From Lachnospiraceae bacterium (GTDB lineage: Bacteria > Bacillota > Clostridia > Lachnospirales > Lachnospiraceae), in the NCBI GenBank assembly GCA_009774535.1, contig VSNY01000068.1, positions 1-18,871 of the forward strand: a DNA stretch of 18,871 nt, read 5' to 3'. The notes beneath the pieces were generated by a model. That model saw only the letters and a program-made list of their open reading frames with translations, searched no databases and was not told the DNA's origin. Positions within the stretch are counted from its first letter, which is position 1, and each line of letters begins with the position of its first letter. Below, piece after piece: positions 12,507 through 18,871 of this stretch. A program made the position numbers and the translations under genes.

Positions 12507-14002
12507 GCTGGCTGGATAACGCCATCGCCTTCCTATCCCCGGAGTGGGGGATGCGCCGGGCAGCCTGGCGCTCTATGTATGACGAATACAGGAATTATGA
12601 CGCCGGAAGCGGAAGCAGGCTGAACGCAGGATGGCGTGTGTCCAACGATTCCGCTGAAATGACAGACCGTGGCAGCAGGGATTATATCAGGGCAAGGGCG
12701 CGCGACCTGTTAAGGAACTCAGACCTGATGAATTCCGTCATATGGGCAAGAAAACGGAATGTCATCGGCACGGGATTCCGCCTGCAGGCACGGACAAAAA
12801 ATGAGGCACTGAACACGGAACTGGAAAATCTGTGGAAAAAATGGTGCAAAGCCAGAAACTGCGATGTAACCGGGACGCAGAGCTTAAACCAGATGCTGCG
12901 CATGGCAGTGGAGCGCAAGCATGTAGACGGCGGCATCCTGTTTGTGAAGCGCTATACAAAGGATGGCTTCCTTCCGCTTTCGATCCAGATGGTTGAGGTG
13001 GACGAGCTGGATACGATGCAGGTAATGCCTAAGAATGAAAAAAACCGCGTGGTCGGCGGCATCGAATATAACGAATATAACCGGCCTGTCGGCTACTGGA
13101 TCAGGCAGTACCAGATTGACGGGTTCTCCATTGGTGATCCGGTTTATGTAAAGGCAGACGATATCATCTTTTATTTTACAAAGACAAGACCGTCACAGAT
13201 CCGGGAAATGTCGGACATGGCACACACAATCACGCGCATACGCGACACGAATGAATTTATGACAGCTGTTTCCGTAAAGCAGAGGATTGAAGCATGCCTT
13301 GCCGTATTCATTAAGCGGGTACTGCCGACTGGCGGTGTGGGGCGCGCATCCGCCGTTGAAAGAAAATATGATTATGACGGAAAGAGGCTTACGCCCGGGA
13401 TGATCAGTGAACTGAATCAGGGCGATGATGTCGAAGTGGTGAATCCGTCCGGGCAGTCGGCGGACGCGGCATCTTTTATCAAGCTGCATCAGAAGATGAT
13501 CGGGGCCGGGCAGGGAATGTCGTATGAGGCAACCAGCAGAGACTTGTCTGAAACCAACTATTCGTCTGCAAGGCAGGGTCTGATTGAAGACGCGCTGACA
13601 TTTGCAGAAGATGAGGAATGGATTGCAGGAGTGTTGGACGAAATTTATGAAACGTTTGTAATATCCTGCATCCTTGCGGGAAGAGTCAGCATCCCGGATT
13701 TTTGGGAAAAGAAAGAGGAATATTTTGAACATGAGTGGATCAAAAAGCCAAAGCCATGGATCGATCCGATGAAGGAGGCATCCGCTACAAAAACGGCGCT
13801 GAACTCCGGGGTAAAAACCTATAAACAGGTTGCTGCTGAAAACGGTATGGACTGGCGGGCGCAGATTGATGACACAGCGGAAGTGCTGGAATATGCAAGG
13901 AAAAAAGGGATTGATTTAGGGGGTGTGCTTTTCGATGGGAAGCTGCAGGAAGAAAAAGAAGAGGAACCAAAAGCTTCAGATGCAGGTTCCGGCGAAGTCT
14001 GA
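12503..14002 (+). CDS. Portal protein, lambda (GpB) family
   Basis: This 499-residue protein forms the dodecameric ring through which DNA enters the capsid and on which the tail is built. Family hallmarks are an N-terminal DAGSGSRLNAGW and RARARDLLRNSDLMNSVIWARKRNVIGTGFRLQ, then DGGILFVKRY, MVEVDELDT, GGIEYNEYNRPVGYWI, a YVKADDIIFYFTKTRPSQIREMSDMA stretch and SYEATSRDLSETNYSSARQGLIED. ATG 12503 is taken because AAAGGTG is six bases upstream; GTG 12494 is nine bases earlier. The acidic tail (EEKEEEPKASDAGSGEV) overlaps the beginning of the protease-capsid gene. It appears full length. Confidence 0.95.
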   Translation: MSWLDNAIAFLSPEWGMRRAAWRSMYDEYRNYDAGSGSRLNAGWRVSNDSAEMTDRGSRDYIRARARDLLRNSDLMNSVIWARKRNVIGTGFRLQARTKNEALNTELENLWKKWCKARNCDVTGTQSLNQMLRMAVERKHVDGGILFVKRYTKDGFLPLSIQMVEVDELDTMQVMPKNEKNRVVGGIEYNEYNRPVGYWIRQYQIDGFSIGDPVYVKADDIIFYFTKTRPSQIREMSDMAHTITRIRDTNEFMTAVSVKQRIEACLAVFIKRVLPTGGVGRASAVERKYDYDGKRLTPGMISELNQGDDVEVVNPSGQSADAASFIKLHQKMIGAGQGMSYEATSRDLSETNYSSARQGLIEDALTFAEDEEWIAGVLDEIYETFVISCILAGRVSIPDFWEKKEEYFEHEWIKKPKPWIDPMKEASATKTALNSGVKTYKQVAAENGMDWRAQIDDTAEVLEYARKKGIDLGGVLFDGKLQEEKEEEPKASDAGSGEV

Positions 14003-16202
14003 GACAGCGCAGATACAGGAAACGGGGATACTGGTCAGGGAAATGGGCAGGGCGGCAGGGACAGGGCAGGACAGAAATAAAGGAATCCGGGAATGCGGCG
14101 GTTTCATCCGGTCGGATGACAGGGATGAGCGGACATTCCGGCTTTCCTTTTCGTCAGAAGAGCCTTACAACCGCTGGTTTGGTCCGGAAATACTCGACCA
14201 TACGGACGGCTGCGTGGATTTCAGCAGGCTGAATTCCAACCCTGTGGTACTTTTCAACCATAACCGTGATGTAATACTCGGCAGAATCAACCGGGCATGG
14301 GTGGAAAATGGCAGGGGAGAAGCAGAAATTACGTTTGATGCAGACGATGAAGCAGAGAAGATCTGCAAGAAAGTGAAAAGCGGAACGCTGAAAGGCGTGT
14401 CGGTGGGCTATCTGGTGGACAGCTGGGAAGAAGTAATGCCAAACAAGCAGTCATCCGACGGGCGGTTTACGGGGCCTTGTTCCATCGCAAAGCGGTGGAC
14501 GCCGTACGAAATCAGCATTGTATCCGTCCCGGCAGACCCGACCGTCGGCATCGGGCGTTCGGACGACAGCGGGACGCGCTTGCGGCAGCTTCAATATAAA
14601 CAATTGTTAAAGGAGGAGTTAAAGATGACAAGGGAACAGATGCTTGCCCGGATGAATGAAATACTTACGGTTGCAAATGACAGGGCAATGACCGCGGAGG
14701 AACAGGCTGAATTTGACAGGCTGAAACGGTCCGTGGAACTGATGGATCTGTCAGACACTGCAGGCGCGGGGATGTCCGGGCAGGGAAGCCGCGCAAAGGG
14801 TCCTAAGGATGATGGTGATGGAGATGTTGATGGCAGCGACGGCGACGGCAGTGATGGAGATCACAGCGACAGCAGCGCAGATGACGATGATGAAAAAAAA
14901 GCCAAGGATGCCGCGAAAAAGGCGCTGGCGGCGGAACGCCTGCGTGTACGGCAGATTCATGAGATGTGCAGAAGCTTTGGGATAGATCCCAGAGAATTTT
15001 TAGATAACGGGGATTCCGTGGAAAAGGTCCGGGCAGCAGTCCTTGACCAGTTGATCCAAAGCGGCGCACCGATCCGATCCGGCGTTCGCGTGACGGATGA
15101 CGAAGGGGATAAGTTTAGAAGGGCGGCAACGGATGCGCTGATTATGCGTTCCGGTATGGATTTGGAGCGGCCTGCGGACGGTGCAAGGAATTTCATGGGG
15201 ATGCAGTTCCGCGACCTGGCGATTGAATGTCTGCAGATGGATGGCTGCTGTGAGAACGGGCTGAACCGCAGAGGCTCCGATGAACTGTATGCCATGCTGC
15301 AAAGGAGTTTTTTTACGCCGGAATCCACGTTCCCGGCCATTCTGGACAATACGATTGAAAAGGCGTACCGGGAAGGGCATAAGAAAGCGTCCGTCACGTT
15401 TGACAGGATTACAAAAAAGGGGACGCTTTCGGATTTTAAAATACACAACAATTACTATATTGCAGGGCCGGTCGGCGAGTTTCTGGAAGTACCTGAAAGT
15501 GGCGAGCTGAAACACGATGTATTCAGGGATGACCATCTTCCGACAAGGCAGCTGCGGACATATGGCCGTCAATTTACGCTGTCACGCAAAGCGTTTATTG
15601 ATGATGATATCGGGCTTGTGACGTCGCTTCCGGCGCGTTATGCGGCATCTGCGCGCAAAACGATCAATAAGCAGGTTTATTCCATCCTGGTGAATAACCC
15701 GGCAATTTATGACGGCGTTCCGCTTTTCCATTCTGCACACAAGAACCTGTTAAAAACAGGGACAGGCGTAACACAGGAAGCTATGCAGACCATGATTATG
15801 GCGCTGGCAAACCAGCGCGATCAGTTTGGCGAAGCAATCATTATTAATCCGGCAATACTTGTCGTACCAAGCGGCATGCAGTTTGACATGTACACGCTTT
15901 TTAACAGCCCGGCCATACACACAACAGAAAATACCCAGGCAGTGAACCCGCTTTATCAGTACCGCGACCAGCTGGAAGTAGTGGAAGACCCGACCATCAA
16001 TTCGCTTTGCGGCGGTATGGGAAATGTGATGCCATGGTGGCTGCTGGGCGCTGCAGGTGATACCGAATTTATAGAAGTCGATTACTTGAACGGGCAGGAA
16101 ATCCCGAACATCCGCAGGATGGAAACACCTGGACAGCTTGGATTTGTCTGGGATCTTTATCTGGACTGGGGGATCAGCGTCATGGACTTTAGAGGTGCGT
16201 AA
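13980..16202 (+). CDS. Prohead protease / major capsid protein fusion
   Basis: One frame carries three parts. First, an S78-type prohead protease (bases about 14100-14540) with LNSNPVVLFNHNRDVILG, whose His codon is at 14259, and GTLKGVSVGYLVDSWEE, whose Ser codon is at 14400. Second, a scaffold-like linker with a helical MLARMNEILTVANDRAMTAEEQAEFDRLK segment and a very acidic DGDGDVDG run (about 14808-14892). Third, a major capsid domain (about 15100-16200: RTYGRQFTLSRKAFIDDDIG, YDGVPLFHSAHKNL, LGFVWDLYLDWGISVMDFRG). Naturally fused protease-capsid proteins are known in clostridial and Mu-like phages. The start is uncertain: ATG 13980 overlaps the portal by 23 bases without a clear ribosome binding site. 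GTG 13923, ATG 13935 and ATG 14043 are alternatives. A strong internal start at 14625 would make the linker-capsid part alone. Confidence 0.88.
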   Translation: MQVPAKSETAQIQETGILVREMGRAAGTGQDRNKGIRECGGFIRSDDRDERTFRLSFSSEEPYNRWFGPEILDHTDGCVDFSRLNSNPVVLFNHNRDVILGRINRAWVENGRGEAEITFDADDEAEKICKKVKSGTLKGVSVGYLVDSWEEVMPNKQSSDGRFTGPCSIAKRWTPYEISIVSVPADPTVGIGRSDDSGTRLRQLQYKQLLKEELKMTREQMLARMNEILTVANDRAMTAEEQAEFDRLKRSVELMDLSDTAGAGMSGQGSRAKGPKDDGDGDVDGSDGDGSDGDHSDSSADDDDEKKAKDAAKKALAAERLRVRQIHEMCRSFGIDPREFLDNGDSVEKVRAAVLDQLIQSGAPIRSGVRVTDDEGDKFRRAATDALIMRSGMDLERPADGARNFMGMQFRDLAIECLQMDGCCENGLNRRGSDELYAMLQRSFFTPESTFPAILDNTIEKAYREGHKKASVTFDRITKKGTLSDFKIHNNYYIAGPVGEFLEVPESGELKHDVFRDDHLPTRQLRTYGRQFTLSRKAFIDDDIGLVTSLPARYAASARKTINKQVYSILVNNPAIYDGVPLFHSAHKNLLKTGTGVTQEAMQTMIMALANQRDQFGEAIIINPAILVVPSGMQFDMYTLFNSPAIHTTENTQAVNPLYQYRDQLEVVEDPTINSLCGGMGNVMPWWLLGAAGDTEFIEVDYLNGQEIPNIRRMETPGQLGFVWDLYLDWGISVMDFRGA
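14610..14627 (+). promoter_or_regulatory. Internal ribosome binding site and start inside the protease-capsid gene
   Basis: AAGGAGGAG (14610-14618) is followed, after six bases, by the in-frame ATG 14625. It is the best ribosome binding site in this gene, far better than any at its 5' end. Translation from here gives a 525-residue product (MTREQMLARMNEIL...) containing the linker and capsid domain but no protease. Confidence 0.7.
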
Positions 16203-16260
16203 AGAATCCGGGCGTAGAAGTGAAAACGAAGCTGGAGCTGGCTTAGAAGGGGGGAGGAAT

Positions 16261-16593
16261 ATGGAAAAGGCATCCTATTGGCAGAGAGGAGAAACGATTG
16301 ATTATGTAAACAGCGGCACAGAAATCATTGAGGCGAACACGATTATTGTGCTTGGCAGCCGCATTGGCGTTGCAGGCACGGATATCCTTCCGGGGGAAAA
16401 AGGTTCGCTGCACGTAACCGGAGTGTTTGAAATGCCGAAGTGCAGCAGTGAGGTTGCCGCAGGAGCTGATGTTTACTATTCACAAGACAGCGGAGAAATT
16501 TCCACGTCTGCAGAGAATGGCACAAAAGCTGGGTTTGCCGTCTGCGATGCGGGAAATAATGATCCGTTTGTTTACGTGAAAATAAATGCATAG
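16261..16593 (+). CDS. DUF2190 family protein (probable capsid decoration protein)
   Basis: This 110-residue protein lies directly behind the capsid gene. GGGGGGAGG stands three bases before ATG 16261, which is close but is the only good site; the frame is open further left. The sequence follows the DUF2190 pattern: ASYWQRGETIDYVNSGTEII, an ANTIIVLGSRIGVAGTDILPGEKG beta segment, VTGVFEMPKCSSEVAAGADVYY, and the end TKAGFAVCDAGNNDPFVYVKINA. These proteins are beta-rich, small and encoded next to capsid genes. A cement or decoration role is likely; an old database label calling them recombinases does not fit this location. Confidence 0.8.
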   Translation: MEKASYWQRGETIDYVNSGTEIIEANTIIVLGSRIGVAGTDILPGEKGSLHVTGVFEMPKCSSEVAAGADVYYSQDSGEISTSAENGTKAGFAVCDAGNNDPFVYVKINA

Positions 16594-16604
16594 GAGATGG
16601 TGAC

Positions 16605-16871
16605 ATGGCTGCAAGAAGAAATAACAATAATCAGAAAAACCAAAAAGCAGAAACAGAAAAAATCCCAGAATCCGCGGAAGATCCGAAATCCAAAGATGGA
16701 CAGTTGTTGGAAAAGACAAAAGTATTAACCGCAGTGCGTCCAATTTTGTATCTTGCGAAAATGTATTACGCAGGGGAAAGGCTTCCGCAGAATAACCAGG
16801 AGATGGTGGCAGCGTGGATCGAAGCCGGAAGCGCAGCGTGGCAGGAATCCGAAACAAAGCCATTTCCCTAA
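16605..16871 (+). CDS. Small late-operon protein, unknown (88 aa)
   Basis: GGAG lies eight bases before ATG 16605. The first 35 residues are hydrophilic and asparagine/lysine-rich (MAARRNNNNQKNQKAETEK), probably disordered. A short helical domain follows (KVLTAVRPILYLAKMYYAGERLPQNNQEMVAAWIEAGSAAW). A similar disordered start (MAARKSASETTE) is seen in the last gene of the window. Its location between capsid decoration and head-tail joining genes suggests a structural or assembly role; no family is recognised. Confidence 0.6.
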   Translation: MAARRNNNNQKNQKAETEKIPESAEDPKSKDGQLLEKTKVLTAVRPILYLAKMYYAGERLPQNNQEMVAAWIEAGSAAWQESETKPFP

Positions 16872-16988
16872 AGCATCCCCGCTGGCCGCGTTTCCGGGGC
16901 TGGCCGGGCTGGTCAGCGGCGGGATGTGCTGTCTTGCCGGGCGCATCCCGGATACACCAGAGCGGCGGCTGCGCGAAAGGAGATGGAT

Positions 16989-17321
16989 ATGAGTTTTAAG
17001 GAAATACTGGAATCTGATGTGCATGAAGTGTTTATGAATATGGATGAATTTTCTGATATGCACATGGTAAACGGCAAGGAAATGGCAGTCCAGATAGATT
17101 CAAATGAGCAGATAGAGCGCGAAAAAAGGATGAATCAACATATTGATGGCGTTTATAAGAATCAGAAACTGATGTATGCTGCCGCATCTGATTTCGGGAA
17201 ACTTCCGGCGCAGGGAATTGCGCTTACCCTTGACGGGAAAATGTACAAGGTAACAGATGCCATTTCAGAGGGCGGCATCTATTCCATAACGATTGAAGCA
17301 AACAGGGGCGTGGGAAGATGA
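16989..17321 (+). CDS. Probable head-tail joining/adaptor protein (110 aa)
   Basis: ATG 16989 is preceded at six bases by AAAGGAG; the open frame to its left is a GC-rich spacer, not protein-like. The protein starts MSFKEILESDVHEVFMNMDEF, then MVNGKEMAVQIDSNEQIEREKR, and ends in a beta-rich stretch (IALTLDGKMYKVTDAISEGGIYSITIEANRG). A short acidic helix followed by a small beta barrel with a late YSITIEAN strand matches the size and order of lambda FII-type connector proteins, and the position is right. Its stop overlaps the start of the next gene by four bases (ATGA). The family is a fair guess, not certain. Confidence 0.55.
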   Translation: MSFKEILESDVHEVFMNMDEFSDMHMVNGKEMAVQIDSNEQIEREKRMNQHIDGVYKNQKLMYAAASDFGKLPAQGIALTLDGKMYKVTDAISEGGIYSITIEANRGVGR

Positions 17322-17902
17322 GTGAACTGATCAAAATTGAAGTGAATGAGTCAGATATCAAATGGGCGCAGAAAAAACTTAAAGGGATGGAGACAAAGGC
17401 ACCGAGGGTACTCAAAAACGCCATTAACCATACTGCCAAACAGGCAAGGAAAAGCCTGATGCAGGGCGCACAGGGACGTTACGCGGTAAAGAACGCAGGG
17501 TTCAATTCCCGGATAAAAATATATAATGCAACAAATACGAATTTGTCTGCATCTGTTTATGCCAGGGACAGGACGCTGACGCTTCCGCGCTTCCATACTA
17601 CATCCCCCAAAAGCGGGGTAAAGTCGGAAGTTTTGAAGGGTTCCGGACTGAAAGAGGTTATAAGCCGTAAGAACGGAGAAATCCGGGCATTCAGGGCAAA
17701 AGGAGGAAAAGCAGCTGGGCTTATCGTGCAGCGTCGAACAGAGGCAAAATATCCGCTGAAAGTCCTGCGTTCCATATCCGTCCCCAAAATGCTTGAAATT
17801 GTATACCTTGGAAGGGGCGGGATTTCAGAAGCTTTAGAACCTGAAATAAAAAGGACATTCCGTGATGAGGTTAAGAAAGAAATAGCGAAGCTTGTTAAAT
17901 GA
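17318..17902 (+). CDS. Minor tail protein, GpZ-like
   Basis: This 194-residue basic protein starts at an ATG overlapping the previous stop. The order fits the lambda GpZ/minor tail family: IEVNESDIKWAQKKLKGME, APRVLKNAINHTAKQARKSLM, then GFNSRIKIYNATNTNLSASVYARDRTLTLPRFHTTSPK. A basic central region and FRAKGGKAAGLIVQRRTEAKYPLKVLRSISVPKML follow, and the end is EALEPEIKRTFRDEVKKEI. In lambda, GpZ acts at the head-tail junction during tail completion. The gene is followed, as expected, by a tail-terminator candidate. Confidence 0.8.
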   Translation: MSELIKIEVNESDIKWAQKKLKGMETKAPRVLKNAINHTAKQARKSLMQGAQGRYAVKNAGFNSRIKIYNATNTNLSASVYARDRTLTLPRFHTTSPKSGVKSEVLKGSGLKEVISRKNGEIRAFRAKGGKAAGLIVQRRTEAKYPLKVLRSISVPKMLEIVYLGRGGISEALEPEIKRTFRDEVKKEIAKLVK

Positions 17903-17911
17903 GGTGGCTGA

Positions 17912-18376
17912 ATGACAATATTAAATCTTCAGGACGCGCTTGCAGATGAAATAGGGCGCGTATTGAAAGGGATTGGAACAAAGAATGTATCTGGCGAAAA
18001 CGTGGATGGCGTGAATGTGTACAAACAGGATCTTCCAATCGTGCAGTCGGACGAAGAGGATGAAACAAAATTTTTCCCATATGCAATTATAAGGCTTTAT
18101 GACGGCAGGACGGAAGATGATGATTCTCCATGGACGGTGACAGCGGACATCCATCTTGGCGTACATGATGCGGATCTGGATAACCAGGGGCATCAGCATG
18201 TCGCAACCATGATTCAGCGGATAGCAAACAGGTTTGCAGAAGAGCCGCTGCTCGATCATAAATACCGGGCGCAGCAGGATATGGAATGGGCGTTGCAGGA
18301 TGAAAATACGCACCCTTACTTTTTCGGCGGCATACGCATCAAATTCAGTGTTCCCAAAATAGGAAGGAGAGGTTAG
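17912..18376 (+). CDS. Probable tail terminator / tail completion protein (154 aa)
   Basis: GAGGTGG lies upstream of ATG 17912. The sequence starts with a helix (LQDALADEIGRVLKGI), then a beta strand with FFPYAIIRLYDGRTEDDDSPWTVTADIHLGVHDADLDNQGHQHV, a helix (ATMIQRIANRFAEEP) and a closing strand with PYFFGGIRIKFSVPKI. This alpha-beta order, with a central 'strand-hydrophilic turn-strand' and a terminal sandwich, is what tail terminator (gpU-like) proteins look like, and the position after GpZ supports it. Confidence 0.6.
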   Translation: MTILNLQDALADEIGRVLKGIGTKNVSGENVDGVNVYKQDLPIVQSDEEDETKFFPYAIIRLYDGRTEDDDSPWTVTADIHLGVHDADLDNQGHQHVATMIQRIANRFAEEPLLDHKYRAQQDMEWALQDENTHPYFFGGIRIKFSVPKIGRRG

Positions 18377-18379
18377 TTT

Positions 18380-18856
18380 ATGGCAGCAAGGAAATCTGCA
18401 TCTGAAACCACGGAAACAAAACAGGTTGCTGAAATGGAAGCACAGAAAGTTCCCGTGGAAGAGGAAAAAGAATCCGTGGAAAGGCAGGAGGATGGAGAGA
18501 AAAAAGAGCCTGCAGGGGAGCCGAAAAGGTATATGTACGTTGGGCCAACGGTCCCTGGAATCGGAATCCAGAACCGGGTATATACGGACATTCCGCAAGA
18601 AGTAGTCGATCTTATGAATAATGGGTATCCAGTAATTGGTGACCTTTTCATACAGATCCGCGACTTTCCGACAGCAAATCGGATGATCCGCGAACAGAAA
18701 GGATATTTGTACAACGCATATCTGGTCGCAGAAAAAATAAGGATTGAGAATGCGAAAAAGGTAGAAAACACTTTTACTGGAGGCGAAGATACGGAAGAAA
18801 GCAATTTGGTGAAATGTCAAGAGGAAAATAAAAAAGATTTTCTTGAAGAAGGGTAA
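18380..18856 (+). CDS. Late phage protein, unknown (158 aa)
   Basis: AGGAGAGG lies seven bases before ATG 18380, four bases behind the tail-terminator gene. The first 48 residues are charged and probably disordered (repeated E/K, EEEKESVERQEDGEKKE). A small folded part follows: RYMYVGPTVPGIGIQNRVYTDIPQEVVDLMNNGYPVIGDLFIQIRDFP. A charged helix closes the protein (AYLVAEKIRIENAKKVEN). Similar proteins sit just before tail sheath or tail tube genes in clostridial prophages. The gene is complete here; what follows is cut by the window edge. Confidence 0.6.
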   Translation: MAARKSASETTETKQVAEMEAQKVPVEEEKESVERQEDGEKKEPAGEPKRYMYVGPTVPGIGIQNRVYTDIPQEVVDLMNNGYPVIGDLFIQIRDFPTANRMIREQKGYLYNAYLVAEKIRIENAKKVENTFTGGEDTEESNLVKCQEENKKDFLEEG

Positions 18857-18871
18857 CTTTAATAGACCTAC

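Noticed and set aside
13193..13732. 179-codon minus-strand frame inside the portal gene
   Set aside because: It is a shadow of a well-supported portal gene.
17921..18820. 299-codon minus-strand frame at the right end
   Set aside because: Rich in Phe/His/Cys/Arg as expected for antisense of real genes; two plus-strand genes with ribosome binding sites occupy the same DNA.
1..18871. CRISPR array, tRNA or rRNA genes, IS element
   Set aside because: I saw no regularly spaced short repeats, cloverleaf with CCA-type ends, ribosomal RNA sequence or DDE transposase with terminal repeats.

Overview
The window looks like the left part of a tailed-phage prophage in a low-to-mid GC Firmicute, most likely a gut clostridium (Lachnospiraceae-like). 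This rests on the protein families, the strong AGGAGG-type ribosome binding sites, and consensus sigma-A promoters. No host housekeeping gene is present, so the genus cannot be fixed. Bases 1-424 belong to another element: the tail of a ParA-like gene and the first two-thirds of a ParB partition gene. That ParB frame is broken at about 417-424, where the phage DNA starts. The phage therefore appears to sit inside the partition gene of a plasmid or integrative conjugative element.

Left arm, minus strand (449-5353), the lysogeny module: a large serine integrase whose 3' end abuts the att site; an Rpn-family PD-(D/E)XK nuclease; a DUF4041/GIY-YIG protein; and an XRE repressor. A leader containing the first codons of the integrase is duplicated on both sides of the Rpn gene. 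The end of the DUF4041 gene carries what looks like a scrap of an Rpn gene, so this stretch has been reshuffled. The copy next to the integrase also holds a possible plus-strand small RNA gene. A divergent promoter region with an inverted-repeat operator (5377-5481) separates this module from the early genes.

Early region, plus strand (5519-7356): a few small genes (unknown 118 aa protein, DUF3850-like protein, 82 aa protein, sigma-70-region-4-like late regulator) interspersed with remnants. No replication, recombination or antirepressor gene is recognisable. Next comes a compact type I toxin-antitoxin locus resembling Fst/par (about 7382-7700). It has a 31-residue hydrophobic toxin on the minus strand, a convergent antisense RNA, a shared bidirectional terminator, direct repeats and a 5' stem-loop at the toxin ribosome binding site.

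Right arm, plus strand (8004-18856), packaging and morphogenesis: ParB-domain DNA methyltransferase, Nu1-like small terminase, GpA-like large terminase, a small protein, gpW/DUF6148-like protein, lambda-type portal, prohead protease/major capsid fusion with a strong internal start for the capsid half, DUF2190 protein, small proteins, head-tail joining candidate, GpZ-like tail protein, tail-terminator candidate and a final protein of unknown function. A 58-codon minus-strand gene (11952-12128) interrupts the late operon and faces away from a perfect palindrome. The tail genes, lysis genes and right att site lie beyond the window.
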